Below are positions 30,999 to 40,618 of a stretch of DNA of 64,000 bases, one piece after another. The position numbers were made by a program, and so were the translations under genes. The stretch lies in assembly GCA_963770295.1 (NCBI GenBank), contig CAVYPA010000019.1, forward strand, positions 242,004-306,003, in the 5' to 3' direction. Numbering within the stretch: position 1 is the stretch's first letter; each line of letters opens with the position of its first letter. Origin of the DNA: AWTP1-13 sp963770295 (lineage in GTDB: Bacteria; Pseudomonadota; Alphaproteobacteria; Rhizobiales; Hyphomicrobiaceae). The notes beneath the pieces are model-generated. The model searched no databases. It was not told the DNA's origin and worked only from the letters and a program-made list of their open reading frames with translations.

Positions 30999-31181
30999 CG
31001 TGTGCGGCTGTCCTCAGTTTGCGCGTGCCGGAGCCAAGAAGGCTAACCCGACCAGGGCCACATTCAATATCGCTTCGCTGCCGCACCGGCAAATTCCCGG
31101 AGCGGCGATCTCGACCCTTTCGCCTCGCCGACAGTTGGTGCAAAGTTTCGGGGCTCAGCGCCGGCTAGGGGAGGAAGCCGC

Positions 31182-31382
31182 ATGAGTAAGACCGACCACG
31201 TCGTAGGCATGGCGACGGCGGCCGGCCTACCGCGGCTCAGCGATAAGCACCTGGAGCAGTTGCAAAGGGCCGGGCGTCGGCCCGCGAGCTTGCGCCAAAC
31301 TGCCAAAGGACCTCGCCTGGTCCGACGAGCTCGCCTCTCCTTTCGGCTGCCCCAGCCCGCGGCCGACAAGCCAAAGTCATGA
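31182..31382 (+). CDS. small GatC/AtzG-like protein coupled to the amidase
   Basis: The start follows a strong GGGGAGGAAG ribosome site. The 66-codon gene ends in ATGA that is also the amidase start, so the two are co-translated. Its first part is MSKTDHVVGMATAAGLPRLS, then KHLEQLQRA. A frame shift near 31270 gives a more regular ARELA and KLPKDLAWSDELA, and the original frame ends FRLPQPAADKPKS. Size, position and a two-helix then Pro-rich plan resemble the small AtzG (DUF4089) or GatC subunits that partner GatA-type amidases. This assignment is inference from context, not from strong sequence identity. Confidence 0.5.
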   Translation: MSKTDHVVGMATAAGLPRLSDKHLEQLQRAGRRPASLRQTAKGPRLVRRARLSFRLPQPAADKPKS

Positions 31383-32770
31383 CCGACCTTGCCTTGCTGC
31401 CATCACGGCCGCCGCCCAGCGCTTGCGCGGCGGGCACACTTTCGCCCGTCGCCTATACGGAGCCCTGCTCGATCGGATCGACAATTGGATCGCGCGCTTT
31501 CACGCCTTCATCCGGATCACGCCGGATCTCGCGCTGGCCTCCGCGCGCCAGGCCGAGCGCGAAATTGCGGCCGGCGACTGGCGCGGACCCCTGCATGGGA
31601 TTCCCTTTGCGCTCAAGGACATCATCGACTGGTCCGGCTTGCCGACCACGGCCCATTCGAAACTCTAGCTCGACAACATCGCGGCCAAGCGACGCCGTCG
31701 TTAGTCAACGGCTCAAGTACGCCGGCGCCATCATGATGGGCAAGCTTGCAACCCATGAGTTCGCCATCGGCGGACCGTCCTTCGACCTGCCTTGGCCGCC
31801 GGCCGTCAACCCATGGGGCGGCAATCACTTTCCCGGCGGCTCCTCGAGCGGCTCGGGCGTGGCACTGGCTGCGGGCATGGTGCCCGCCGCGCTCGGCACC
31901 GACACCGGCGGCTCGGTGCGCAATCCCGCATCGATGTGCGCAATCGTGGGCATGAAACCGACCTATGGCCTCATCAGCCGCCGAGGCGTTCTTCCCCTCG
32001 CAAATTCGCTCGATCACGTCGGCCCGATGACGCGCAACGTCCGCGACAACGCGCTCCTGTTGCAGGTGATCGCCGGCCATGACGGCGATGATCCCGGCAG
32101 CGCCAATGTCCCAGCGCCAGGACTACGCGGCCGGGCTCGAGGCCGGCGTCAAAGGCTTGCGCATCGGCCTCGTCCGTCACTTCTATGCGCAGGACTGTGA
32201 CGCCCATCCCGAGCAGATCGCGGCACTCGATCGGGCGGCGGAGGTTTTGCGCCACTCGGCGCCGTGTGCGGACATGCGGCTTGCGCCGCTTGAGCAGTAT
32301 GCCACCGCAACGCGCATCATCATTCGCTGCGAGGCGTTTGCCATCCACCGCCGTGGCTGCCGCGCGACCCGACGACTACGGCGACCTGGCGCGCCAGCGC
32401 ATTCTCGATGGGGCCATGGTAAGCGCGGCCGACTACATCGACGCCCTGCGCCTGCGCGCTCGCCTGACGCGCCAGACGCTGGCGGCCTTTGCCGACATCG
32501 ACGTGGCCTTGACCGCCTCGAACATGGATCCGACCTGCCCGATCGACGATGCCGAGGCCTGCGCCAGCCTGTATCCGCGCCAGGCGCGCCAGCCCTTCAA
32601 CGTCACGGGACAGCCGGCACTCGCCATGCCCGCGGGCTTTACGCAGCGACGGGCTGCCGCTTTCCCTGCAGCTCATCGGCCATCCCTTCCAGGAGGCCAT
32701 GGTCTACCGGGTGGCAGAGGCCTACGAGCGCGCCACGGCGTGGACCGAGCGCCACCCGCCAGGGTTGTGA
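31379..32770 (+). CDS. amidase signature-family hydrolase (several frameshifts)
   Basis: The ATG at 31379 overlaps the preceding small gene. The catalytic Lys is in PFALKDIIDWSG, the cis-Ser in PGGSSSGSGVALAAG and the nucleophile Ser in GTDTGGSVRNPA, so the Ser-cisSer-Lys triad is complete. MKPTYGLISRRGVLPLANSL follows, and the end reads GLPLSLQLIGHPFQEAMVYR to 32770. Indels near 31405, 31670, 32105, 32350 and 32645 split the frame. The family hydrolyses amides, carbamoyl or biuret-like compounds. Next to hyuAB and an amide-type importer, a role in N-carbamoyl or amide breakdown is plausible. Confidence 0.85.
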
Positions 32771-32841
32771 GCGGGCTGTGAACGGGTCCGTGTGAAGGGG
32801 ATCGGGGCAATACTTTGGCCCCGAAAAAAGGGAGTGCCGTC

Positions 32842-33602
32842 ATGCGCAGCAGGCTACGCGGTCTCGCCCTCGCCACACTTGCGCTTCTCATCGGCGCCGA
32901 TCCCCGGCGGCGGCCGAGGTCAAGGTTTTGACGGCCGGGGCCATGCGCGGCGTGCTCGAGGCGTTGCTGCCCGAGTTCGAAAAGACGACCGGTCACAAGG
33001 TCAGCCTCGATAATGCCACCGCTGGGACGCTCGCCAAGCGTATCGCCGGCGGCGAGGCGTTCGATCTTGCCATCATCACCCCGCGGTCATCGACGAGGCC
33101 GCCAAAGCGGGCAAGATCAGCCGGCCCCCGCGTCGATCTCGCCAAGGTCGGCATCGGCGTGGCGGTCAAGGAGGGCGCCCCGGCGCCCGACATCAGCACC
33201 GTGGAGGCCTTCAAGCAGGCGCTGCTGGCCGCAAAGTCGGTGGCCTACATCGATCCCAAGGCCGGCGGCTCGAGCGGCATCTACTTTGATGGCCTGATCG
33301 ATCGCTTGGGCATCGGCGCGGAGGTCCGCGCCAAGGCCCGGCTCAAGCCGGGTGGCGCTGTGGCCGACCTGGTCGCGTCAGGTGAAGCGGAACTGGCCGT
33401 GCACCAAATCAGCGAGATCCTGCCCGTCACGGGCGCCCGCCTGGTCGGACCACTGCCGGCGCCGGTGCAAAACGCAACGGTTTATTCGGCGGGCCTCAGC
33501 GCCACCGCCAGGGATCCCGCGGCCGCCAAGGCGTTGCTCGATCATTTGGCCGGCCCGTCGGCGGGCGCCGTCTTGAACGCCAAAGGCATGGAGAAACCCT
33601 AA
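32842..33602 (+). CDS. ModA-like periplasmic substrate-binding protein (frameshifted)
   Basis: The ATG at 32842 follows GGGAG. The signal peptide (MRSRLRGLALATLALLIGA) runs into a frame shift near 32900; then VKVLTAGAMRGVLEALLPEF, EKTTGHKVSLDNATAGTLAK and GEAFDLAIITP follow. Another shift near 33085 gives VIDEAAKAGKIS, and the original frame resumes at about 33120 with VDLAKVGIGVAVKEGAPAPD. The plan is that of molybdate/tungstate-type extracellular solute-binding proteins, although many such proteins bind other oxyanions or organic acids. No modB or modC lies nearby. It starts 72 bases after the amidase gene on the same strand and may be co-transcribed. Confidence 0.82.
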
Positions 33603-33696
33603 CGCGGCACCGACCGCACGCTGCCCCAGAGCTGGTATGGGGTTCGGTCGGCGGTCGGCCCCTCCAGCCTGCATCACTGGGGCTCCCAGGTCGGGC

Positions 33697-35295
33697 TCAC
33701 TTGTCGAGCCACACGTCTTCCAGGCGCCAATTGTTGTAGATGCTGTTCTGGTGCAGCACCACGCCCTTGACGTGCGGGTGCCAGCAGGTTGCCGCCGTGT
33801 TGTGAAAGATGATGGGCCTTGCCACGTCCTCGGCGAGCTTGCGTTCGATCTCCCACACCAGCTGCTGGCGCTTGGCCCGGTCGGCCTCCTTCGACTGTCG
33901 GAAAATGAGCTCATCCACCGCCCTGTTGCAGTATTGCGTGTAGTTGCGCTCGGATTGGCAGGTGTAGTTCTCAACCAAATTGACATCCGGATCGTCGACC
34001 GACACGCCCGTGAGGTTGAGCGAGACTGCGTAGTCCTTGCGTTGCACCTTGGCGTACCACACCGTGGTGTCGATCGGCTCCAGCTCGCCATCGATATAGA
34101 TCTTCTTCAACTGGTCGATCAGGATGACCGCCGGGTCCCGGTAAATGGCGATATTTCTGACGGAGACCTTGACCTTCAGGGGCTTGCCCGGCCCGTAGCC
34201 GAGCTCGGTCATGATCCTGCGGGCTTCCTCCTGGTTTTTTTGCACGTCGTTGCCATAGCCCGGCAGCTTGGCAAGCTCCTCGGGGGGCATGGCCCACTGT
34301 CCCTGGGGGCCCGGCAGCATGGCGGCCCCTTTGGACGCCTTGCCCTCGGTCAAAATGTCGATAAAGGCAGCCCGGTCGAGCGCCAGGGCCATGGCTTTGC
34401 GGATTTTCGCATTGTCGAAGGGCGGGGCGGCCGCATTCACCGCCAGATTGGTGCTGACGTTGGTCGGCCCGAGTTCACAAATGGCCCTGGGCGCCTGCGC
34501 CTGCACGTCCTTCAGCAGCGGCACGGAAACGTCGCGATCGAAGGTCATGTCGAATTCGCCGGCGACGAAGCCCAAGATCCGCGTCGAGCGGCTTTCGATA
34601 ATGCGCATCTCGATGGCATCGACATAGGGTTTGCCGGGCTTCCAGTACTCGCGATTGCGTTGAAACTTGATGGCGACGTTGCGCTGCAGCTCGACGAACT
34701 TGAAGGGTCCCGTCCCCACCGGCCGGGTCCGCATCTCGCGCTGCGAGACGTGGCAGGGGTAGACCGGGGAAAAGCCGGAGGCGAGCAGCATCAGGAATGA
34801 GGGTTGCGGCTCCTTCAGGTGGAAGGTGGCTTCATAGGCGCCGTTGGTCGTCACCTCGTTCAAGTTGTAGTACCAGACTTTGCGTGGGTTGCGATTGAAC
34901 TCCTCCTGCCCATCCCTGCCGATCACGGCGTGCCAGGTGCACTGCACGTCCTTGGCGGTGAAGGGCTTGCCGTCGTGCCATTTGACGCCCTCGCGCAGCT
35001 TGAAGGTGAGTTTGGTCTTGCTCGGATCCCAGCTCCAGCTGGCGCCAAGCTCGGGCACAATGGTCTCGAGACTGTTGAGCGGTTTGGTTTGGTCAAACAG
35101 CACAAGGTTATTGAAGAGCGCCATAAAGGGCTGGGTGACGGAAACGGTCGACTCCTCGTGCAGCGAGGCGCTCGGCGGGTTGTCGCGATGGTAGATGCGC
35201 AAGGTCCCGCCCTGCTTTTGTGCGTTGGCGGGATCAAGGCATAGGAGTTGGCACGACAGCACGAACGCTGCGACGCCAAGGCGGCGAACGGACAT
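33697..35295 (-). CDS. peptide/opine-type ABC transporter binding protein (SBP family 5)
   Basis: The ATG at 35295 follows GGGAGGAG; in-frame sequence further upstream is not domain-like. The about 532-residue protein has a signal peptide (MSVRRLGVAAFVLSCQLLCL, cut near ANA-QK) and the family 5 hallmarks WSWDPSKTKLTFKLREGVKW, HDGKPFTAKDV and PVGTGPFKFVELQRN. It is intact, unlike its neighbours. The family binds di/oligopeptides, nickel or opines. No dppBCDF-like genes are near, so it is an orphan component. Confidence 0.92.
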   Translation of the reverse strand: MSVRRLGVAAFVLSCQLLCLDPANAQKQGGTLRIYHRDNPPSASLHEESTVSVTQPFMALFNNLVLFDQTKPLNSLETIVPELGASWSWDPSKTKLTFKLREGVKWHDGKPFTAKDVQCTWHAVIGRDGQEEFNRNPRKVWYYNLNEVTTNGAYEATFHLKEPQPSFLMLLASGFSPVYPCHVSQREMRTRPVGTGPFKFVELQRNVAIKFQRNREYWKPGKPYVDAIEMRIIESRSTRILGFVAGEFDMTFDRDVSVPLLKDVQAQAPRAICELGPTNVSTNLAVNAAAPPFDNAKIRKAMALALDRAAFIDILTEGKASKGAAMLPGPQGQWAMPPEELAKLPGYGNDVQKNQEEARRIMTELGYGPGKPLKVKVSVRNIAIYRDPAVILIDQLKKIYIDGELEPIDTTVWYAKVQRKDYAVSLNLTGVSVDDPDVNLVENYTCQSERNYTQYCNRAVDELIFRQSKEADRAKRQQLVWEIERKLAEDVARPIIFHNTAATCWHPHVKGVVLHQNSIYNNWRLEDVWLDK

Positions 35296-35467
35296 GGGCT
35301 CCTCCCGACGGATCTTGTGTGCCCGCAAAAAAGCGGGGGCACTTTTTGGGGGGAGACTAGCACACAAAATTTAGCGAGCAGCCAGGGGCACGCAGGCGCG
35401 GCGCGCCCAGGACAAATCACCGGCAAATCACGGGCAAAATCTTGGCGAACACCGGCGATTTGGCCGA

Positions 35468-36496
35468 TCAAGCCTCGCGGATCGGCGGATAGGTCAGGAA
35501 GGCGTTGACGGCGTGCCAGAGACGGTGGCGGTTGATGCCGAGCCCGCCCGAGTGCACGATGCCCGCCAACATCACGAACTGCTTATCCTTGTTCGGCAGC
35601 GCCGCGTAGAAGCGCAGCAATTCCTCTTCGCTGGCATTGCCATCGTGCTCGGCGCGCAGCATGGCGACCGGACAGGTCACACGCAACGGGTCGACCATCG
35701 GCAGATTGACGGCCATATCGAGGTAGGTGCCGCTCGGGACCTCGTTGCCGAACTTGAGTTCGAATTCGGCGAGCGCCTTTGGCACCTCGGGCTCGGAGGT
35801 GCCGGGCTTGTCGCGGTCAAAAATGCGCTGGATGGTGGCAAGGCTGATGGGACGGCGCGGATTGGCACGCAACTGATCGGCGACCTTGCGGCGACGCTCG
35901 ATTTCGGGCGCATTCTCCCCCGTGTAGGTGAAGGCGTCGAGCACCAGGCGTTCGACGCGCTGCGGCGAGGCCATGGCAAAGGCGGCGGCGCGGATGGCGC
36001 CGGAGGATTGTCCGTGCATGAAGACGTTGGCCTTGCCCGTGGTTTTTTCCACCACGGGCAGGGCCGCCTGCAGGTCCTCGACGCCCACCATGATGCCGGC
36101 GTGACCGCCGGTGCGCGAGGAAAAGCCATAGCCCTCGTGGTCCATCGTCCACACGTCGAAGCCGCGCTCGGCGAAATAGTCCATCATCGAGTAGTTGCTC
36201 CGACCGGGAACCTGAAGGTCGTAGCTGCCGCGGCTAGAAAAGGTCGAGCCGTGCACCAAGAACAACACCGGCTTGGCCGCGTCCTCGCCGGGCCCGAGCA
36301 GGCGCTTGCGATAAAGATAAAGATCGACCGCACCCTTCTTGGCCCAATGCTCCTCCGCCACAATTTTGCTGCCCTGGGCAGCCGCCGGCGCGCCAAGGCC
36401 GCCCGTGGCGCCGATGACAGCGGCGGCGCTCGAGGCCTGCAAAAACTCGCGGCGGCGAAGCGGCTTAAGTGGCGAGCTGCGGAACGACGCTGGCAT
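35468..36496 (-). CDS. Tat-exported alpha/beta hydrolase
   Basis: The ATG at 36496 follows GGAGGG. The N-terminus has a twin-arginine signal (LRRREFLQASSAAAVIGATG). The mature part is an alpha/beta hydrolase: the oxyanion region FLVHGSTFSSRGSYDL, the nucleophile elbow MHGQSSGAIRAAAF (G-x-S-x-G), an acid region near CPVAMLRAEHDGNA and a late His in AGIVHSGGLG. It is probably a periplasmic esterase or lipase-like enzyme. It is divergent from the Tat-type amidohydrolase at 36774, and the shared intergenic region carries 14-bp tandem repeats, so the two may be co-regulated. Confidence 0.88.
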   Translation of the reverse strand: MPASFRSSPLKPLRRREFLQASSAAAVIGATGGLGAPAAAQGSKIVAEEHWAKKGAVDLYLYRKRLLGPGEDAAKPVLFLVHGSTFSSRGSYDLQVPGRSNYSMMDYFAERGFDVWTMDHEGYGFSSRTGGHAGIMVGVEDLQAALPVVEKTTGKANVFMHGQSSGAIRAAAFAMASPQRVERLVLDAFTYTGENAPEIERRRKVADQLRANPRRPISLATIQRIFDRDKPGTSEPEVPKALAEFELKFGNEVPSGTYLDMAVNLPMVDPLRVTCPVAMLRAEHDGNASEEELLRFYAALPNKDKQFVMLAGIVHSGGLGINRHRLWHAVNAFLTYPPIREA

Positions 36497-36622
36497 GGCG
36501 GTTCTTCCCTCCAGGGGTTGATCTTTCGAGGCAGACCTGGGCCCAGCTTTGCGAGAGCGGCCTTGAGCATAGCACAGGACTTTGGCGTTGGCCGCTTCGG
36601 GGCACGCCAGCGACTCGCCAGA

Positions 36623-36678
36623 AAGACTTGGCCAGCAAAACTTGGCCAGCAAAACTCGGCCAGCAAAACTTGGCCGGC
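36623..36678. repeat. four 14-bp tandem repeats in a divergent promoter region
   Basis: The unit AAAACTTGGCCAGC occurs four times head to tail with one or two changes (36623-36636, 36637-36650, 36651-36664, 36665-36678). It lies between the divergent starts at 36496 and 36774. It could be an operator array or simply a slippage-prone repeat. Confidence 0.85.
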
Positions 36679-36773
36679 GAAACGTGGACCTGGCGTGGGC
36701 AACGGTTTAGTCTTTGCCTCGGTGCTGGAACAATATTTTTAAAGCCAAGCGGATTTTCAGCAGGGAGGCCACG

Positions 36774-38277
36774 ATGAGTTTCCTAACCAAGGACGAGCTC
36801 GACGCCTTGATGCCGGCGGAGATGCTGCCCCACACCACGCCGATCCCGACCCAAATCATCTCCAGCGACGAATACATCCCCGCCCCACAAAGTGATCGAG
36901 CAGCGGCAAGTGGAGGCGCGGCTGCTCGACATGGGCGACGAGCTCGGCAAAAAGCAGGGCTTAAGCCGCCGCGCATTCTTTCAAAGCGCGGCCGGCATGG
37001 CCGCCGCCTTCGTGGCGATGAACGACACCTTCGGCCACATCTTCGATGTCAGCAAAGCCGAAGCCGCCACCCCCGCCATGGCCCAGGAGCGCGCCAATGC
37101 GCTCAAGGACCAGTTCATCATGGACATGCACACGCATTTCCTGCGCGATGATACGCGCATCCAAACCTTTGTGCGGCAGCGCGAGGCGGTGGGCAAGGCC
37201 GGCTGGAACCCGGAATTGATCGGCAAGCCGCAAACCATCGAGGACTTGAAGTGGAACAACTACTTCAAGGAAGTCTTCCTCGACAGCGACACCAAGATTG
37301 CCCTGATTTCCAGCGCGCCCTCGGATATCCCGCAGGATTGGTTCCTGACCAATGAAATGACGATTGCCGCGCGCGAGCGCGTCAACAAGGAAGCGGGCTC
37401 CAAGCGCATGATGGCGCACGCCATCTTCACGCCAGGCCAGCCGGGCTGGCTGGAGAACCTCGAGCACGCGCTCGGCATGAAGCCCGACTCGATCAAGGGC
37501 TACACCATCGGCGACAACACCAATAAGGACAAGAGCGCCTATCCCTGGCGCATGGATGATGAGAAAGTGACCTACAAGGGCTACGAGCTGGCCCTCAAGC
37601 ACGGCATCAAGAACATCTGCGTGCACAAGGGGCTGTTCCCCTCCTCCGTCGAGGAGCGCTTCCCGCACCTTTTGAGCTACTGCGACGTGCGCGACGTGGG
37701 ACAGGCCGCTAAGGATTGGCCGCAACTCAATTTCATCATCTATCATTCCGCCTATCGCTATCCCGGCGGCGGCACTGCCGAGCAAGGCTGGCAGGAGTTC
37801 GAGACGACCGGACGCGTGTCCTGGACCAGCGACCTCGCCGACATCCCGGCGAAGTATGGGGTCAGCAACGTCTACGGCGACGTCGGGCAGCTGTTTGCGC
37901 AAAGCGTGGTGGCCGAGCCGCGGCTCGGCGCGGCGCTGATGGGCGTGCTGGTCAAGGGTCTCGGCGCCGACCACATCTGCTGGGGCACGGATGCGATCTG
38001 GACCGGATCCCCGCAGTGGCAGATCGAGGCGCTGCGGCGGCTCGAGATCCCCGAGGACATGCAGAAGAAATACGGCTTCGCCCCGCTGGGCGGGCCGACG
38101 GATGCCGTCAAGACCGCGGTCTTTTCCGGCAACAATATGCGGCTCTACGGTCTCGCCAAACGCAGCGATCTGGGCGATCGCTTCGCCGCCATGAAAGAAG
38201 AGTATCTCGAGAACGGGGCCGCCCGCAGCAACCTGCGCTACGGCTACGTGCGCAAACCTGGCCCCGGCGCGGCCTGA
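36774..38277 (+). CDS. Tat-type amidohydrolase (metal-dependent TIM-barrel hydrolase), one frameshift
   Basis: The ATG follows GGGAGG. The N-terminal MSFLTKDELDALMPAEML is followed by about 50 more residues before a twin-arginine signal (LSRRAFFQSAAGMAAAFVAM). An indel near 36890 changes frame just before VIEQRQVEARLLDMGDELGK. The catalytic part starts with the metal motif FIMDMHTHFLRDD (HxH). Further likely metal or acid residues are in NICVHKG, FIIYHSAYR and CWGTDAIW. The end is NLRYGYVRKPGP. It belongs to the amidohydrolase/decarboxylase-like superfamily (ACMSD-type barrels), and the substrate is unknown. A paralogue lies at 56021-57529, with the same N-terminal extension and Tat position. 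Confidence 0.85.
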
Positions 38278-38354
38278 GCAGCTTCGCGGCGCAAAATCAC
38301 CCGTGGGTCAGGCGCCAGCCGCGGCGGCGGTCGACGGCCTAGCATGGTGACGAC

Positions 38355-38410
38355 AGGCAAGGGGACGGGAGGCAAGGGGAACGGTAGGCAAGGGGAACGG
38401 TAGGCAAGGG
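38355..38410. repeat. 15-16-bp tandem repeats
   Basis: The unit AGGCAAGGGGAACGGT is present twice exactly, once as a shorter variant (38355-38369) and once as a partial unit (38402-38410). It lies between the amidohydrolase gene and the convergent PPC gene. Confidence 0.85.
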
Positions 38411-38436
38411 ACTTGAGCCCTGCTCCCTGCGTAACC

Positions 38437-38890
38437 CTAGCCTTGCCCCGCCCCGGGCCGGATCAGGGCAAGACCGCTCTCGGGATCCTTGACCTTGCGC
38501 AGGTGCGCCGGGCTTTCGGTGACGATCACCTCCAGCGTCGGGCGGACGTGAGCCTCACCCAAGTGGCCGGCCATGGCCATCCCGTCATGCTTGCCGATCA
38601 CGAGATGAACGTGGAGCGCCGGCCCGCCTGCCGGCGCCTGGGCAATGTCGCCGTTGAGGGAGGCTACCTCCACCTGCTCGCGCACGGGCACGTTTTGATA
38701 GGCCTTCTGTATCCCAATTGAAATACTGGAGCACCACGTCGCTAAAGGCGCCAATGGCCGTGAGCTGCGCCGTGTGGATATTGTGCTGACCGGCAAAGGC
38801 CTTAAGCGAGGTCAAGACCTCCTCACCCGTTTCCAGTACGACGACCCACGTGCGCTGGCCATTGCTCTCGTGCAAAAGTTTGTGCTGCAT
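38437..38890 (-). CDS. PPC-domain (DUF296) DNA-binding-type protein, one frameshift
   Basis: The protein starts MQHKLLHESNGQRTWVVVLE and has the PPC/DUF296 fold order: TGEEVLTSLKAFAGQHNIHT, LTAIGAFSDVVLQYFNW, then after a frame shift near 38715 VASLNGDIAQAPAGGPALHV and HLVIGKHDGMAMAGHL, with the conserved His-x-His, and PTLEVIVTESPAHLRKV. Bacterial members are about 140 residues, as here, and are thought to form trimers. The role is unknown; DNA binding is known for plant AT-hook fusions, which this lacks. It ends convergent with the amidohydrolase gene. Confidence 0.83.
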
Positions 38891-39379
38891 AGGGATTTAG
38901 ATCCGATTGACGGTGGCGCCCTGGCAACGGCCGGCCCTGCCGCTTTGTTCCCTGGCTCGGCGGCCCGGCCTGCCCCCATCGACGGCGAACAGAGCGGCAT
39001 CCTCCGGCGCGGCGGGGGTCGGCCGCAACCGCGGCCCCCATCGAGAGCCTCATTGTCACCTGTCTTTACAATTTCACCTGGTCTTACAATGGCCCGGGCG
39101 AGGTGCGATGGCCGCCGGCCGCGCCCAACCAAGGCGATGCGGCCGAAGTCGGATCTTGGCGCCAACCCGGCTCGGTCAAAAAAGCGCTGACGAGACTTGC
39201 GGTTAACTCTGCCCGTTAACCGCGGCGGTCGGACCCCTTCGGACTTTCGTCCTGCTCGTGTGCTAGCTGAGGGTCCCTATCTCGTCCCTTTTTCGCCACC
39301 TACACTAGCCTCGGCCGTGCTGTCATTAGCTTCACTCAATTGCCCGCTCCCGCGTGGCGTTTTGAAGGGGGAACGGAGG
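38891..39379. other. 489-base divergent intergenic region upstream of hemA
   Basis: It lies between the start of the PPC gene and the GTG of hemA. No gene is supported; the in-frame extension of hemA to 39197 is not ALAS-like. It should hold both promoters. No clear operator was seen. Confidence 0.4.
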
Positions 39380-40612
39380 GTGCAATACTTAGAGAAATTC
39401 GCTGAGGCGCTGGGTGCTCTCAAGCAGGAAGGTCGATATCGGGTCTTTGCCGACATCGGCCGCGTGCGCGGAAATTTCCCGTCGGCGCAGCATTTCCATG
39501 ACGATGGTGTCGTCAGCGACATCACCGTGTGGTGCTCCAACGATTACCTCGGCATGGGCCAGCATCCAAAGGTGCTGCAAGCCATGCACGAGGCGATCGA
39601 TCGGGTCGGGGCGGGTGCCGGGGGCACGCGCAATATTTCCGGGACCACCCACTACCACGTCGAGCTCGAGGCGGAGCTCGCCAGCCTGCACGGCAAAGAA
39701 GCCGCCCTCCTCTTTACCTCGGGCTACGTGGCCAACCACGCCACCCTGTCGACCCTGGTGCGTTTGTTGGGAGACGCCACGGTCTTTTCCGATGCCAAAA
39801 ACCACGCCTCGATGATCGAGGGCATCCGCCACGGCGGCGGCCCCAAGCGGATCTGGCGGCACAACGATCTGGCTGACCTCGAGCGCCAGCTGAAATCGCT
39901 GCCCCGGGAGGCGTCGAAGATCGTGGCCTTCGAATTGGTCTACTCGATGGATGGCGACATCGCACCGATCGGCGAGATCTGCGACCTGGCGCATCGCTAC
40001 AACGCCATCACCTATCTCGATGAAGTGCACGCCGTGGGGCTTTATGGGCCGAGCGGGGGCGGCGTCGCCGAACGCGACGGCGTCGCGCACAAGGTCGACA
40101 TCATCGAGGGCACGCTGGCCAAGGGCTTTGGCCTTATGGGCGGCTACATTGCCGCCGGCCGCGAGTGCTGCGATGCCATCCGCTCCTATGCCCCGGGGTT
40201 CATCTTCACCACCTCGCTGGCCCCCGCAATCGTGGCCGGCGCGATCGCCAGCATCCGGCACTTGAAAAAGAGCGACCTGGAGCGAGACCGCCATCAGGAG
40301 CGCGCCCGCACGCTAAAGCGCCGCCTGACGTCGGCGGGGTTCCCGCTGATGGACAATCCGAGCCACATCGTCCCGGTGCTGGTCGGCGACCCCGTTATCT
40401 GCAAGAGCCTGACGGACGCCTTGCTCAGCCGCTACGGCATCTACATCCAGCCCATCAACTATCCCACCGTCGCCCGCGGTACCGAGCGGCTGCGGCTGTG
40501 CCCCTCGCCCTTGCACAGCGATCAGGATATGGACCACCTGCTGGGCGCTCTGGCAACGCTTTGGGACGAGCTGGGGCTCACCACCCGCATCCCGGCGGTG
40601 GCCGCAGAATAG
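39380..40612 (+). CDS. hemA: 5-aminolevulinate synthase
   Basis: The 410-residue PLP enzyme condenses glycine and succinyl-CoA to 5-aminolevulinate (C4 pathway of alphaproteobacteria). Visible motifs are CSNDYLGMGQHP, GAGGTRNISGTTHYH, MDGDIAPIGEI, TYLDEVHAVGLYG, the PLP Lys in EGTLAKGFGLMGGY and the substrate-binding Arg in GTERLRLCPSP. I chose GTG 39380 because it has AAGGGGGAA seven bases upstream and starts the family N-terminus (VQYLEKFAEALGAL). With this start the PLP Lys is residue 248, the number it has in the Rhodobacter capsulatus enzyme. Only six bases separate it from the exporter permease gene, so it heads a four-gene operon, an unusual setting for hemA. Confidence 0.92.
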   Translation: MQYLEKFAEALGALKQEGRYRVFADIGRVRGNFPSAQHFHDDGVVSDITVWCSNDYLGMGQHPKVLQAMHEAIDRVGAGAGGTRNISGTTHYHVELEAELASLHGKEAALLFTSGYVANHATLSTLVRLLGDATVFSDAKNHASMIEGIRHGGGPKRIWRHNDLADLERQLKSLPREASKIVAFELVYSMDGDIAPIGEICDLAHRYNAITYLDEVHAVGLYGPSGGGVAERDGVAHKVDIIEGTLAKGFGLMGGYIAAGRECCDAIRSYAPGFIFTTSLAPAIVAGAIASIRHLKKSDLERDRHQERARTLKRRLTSAGFPLMDNPSHIVPVLVGDPVICKSLTDALLSRYGIYIQPINYPTVARGTERLRLCPSPLHSDQDMDHLLGALATLWDELGLTTRIPAVAAE

Positions 40613-40618
40613 CCCGTC

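Noticed and set aside
39197..39379. Longer N-terminus for ALA synthase
   Set aside because: The extension is unlike any ALAS, and GTG 39380 gives the family start and the expected Lys248 number.
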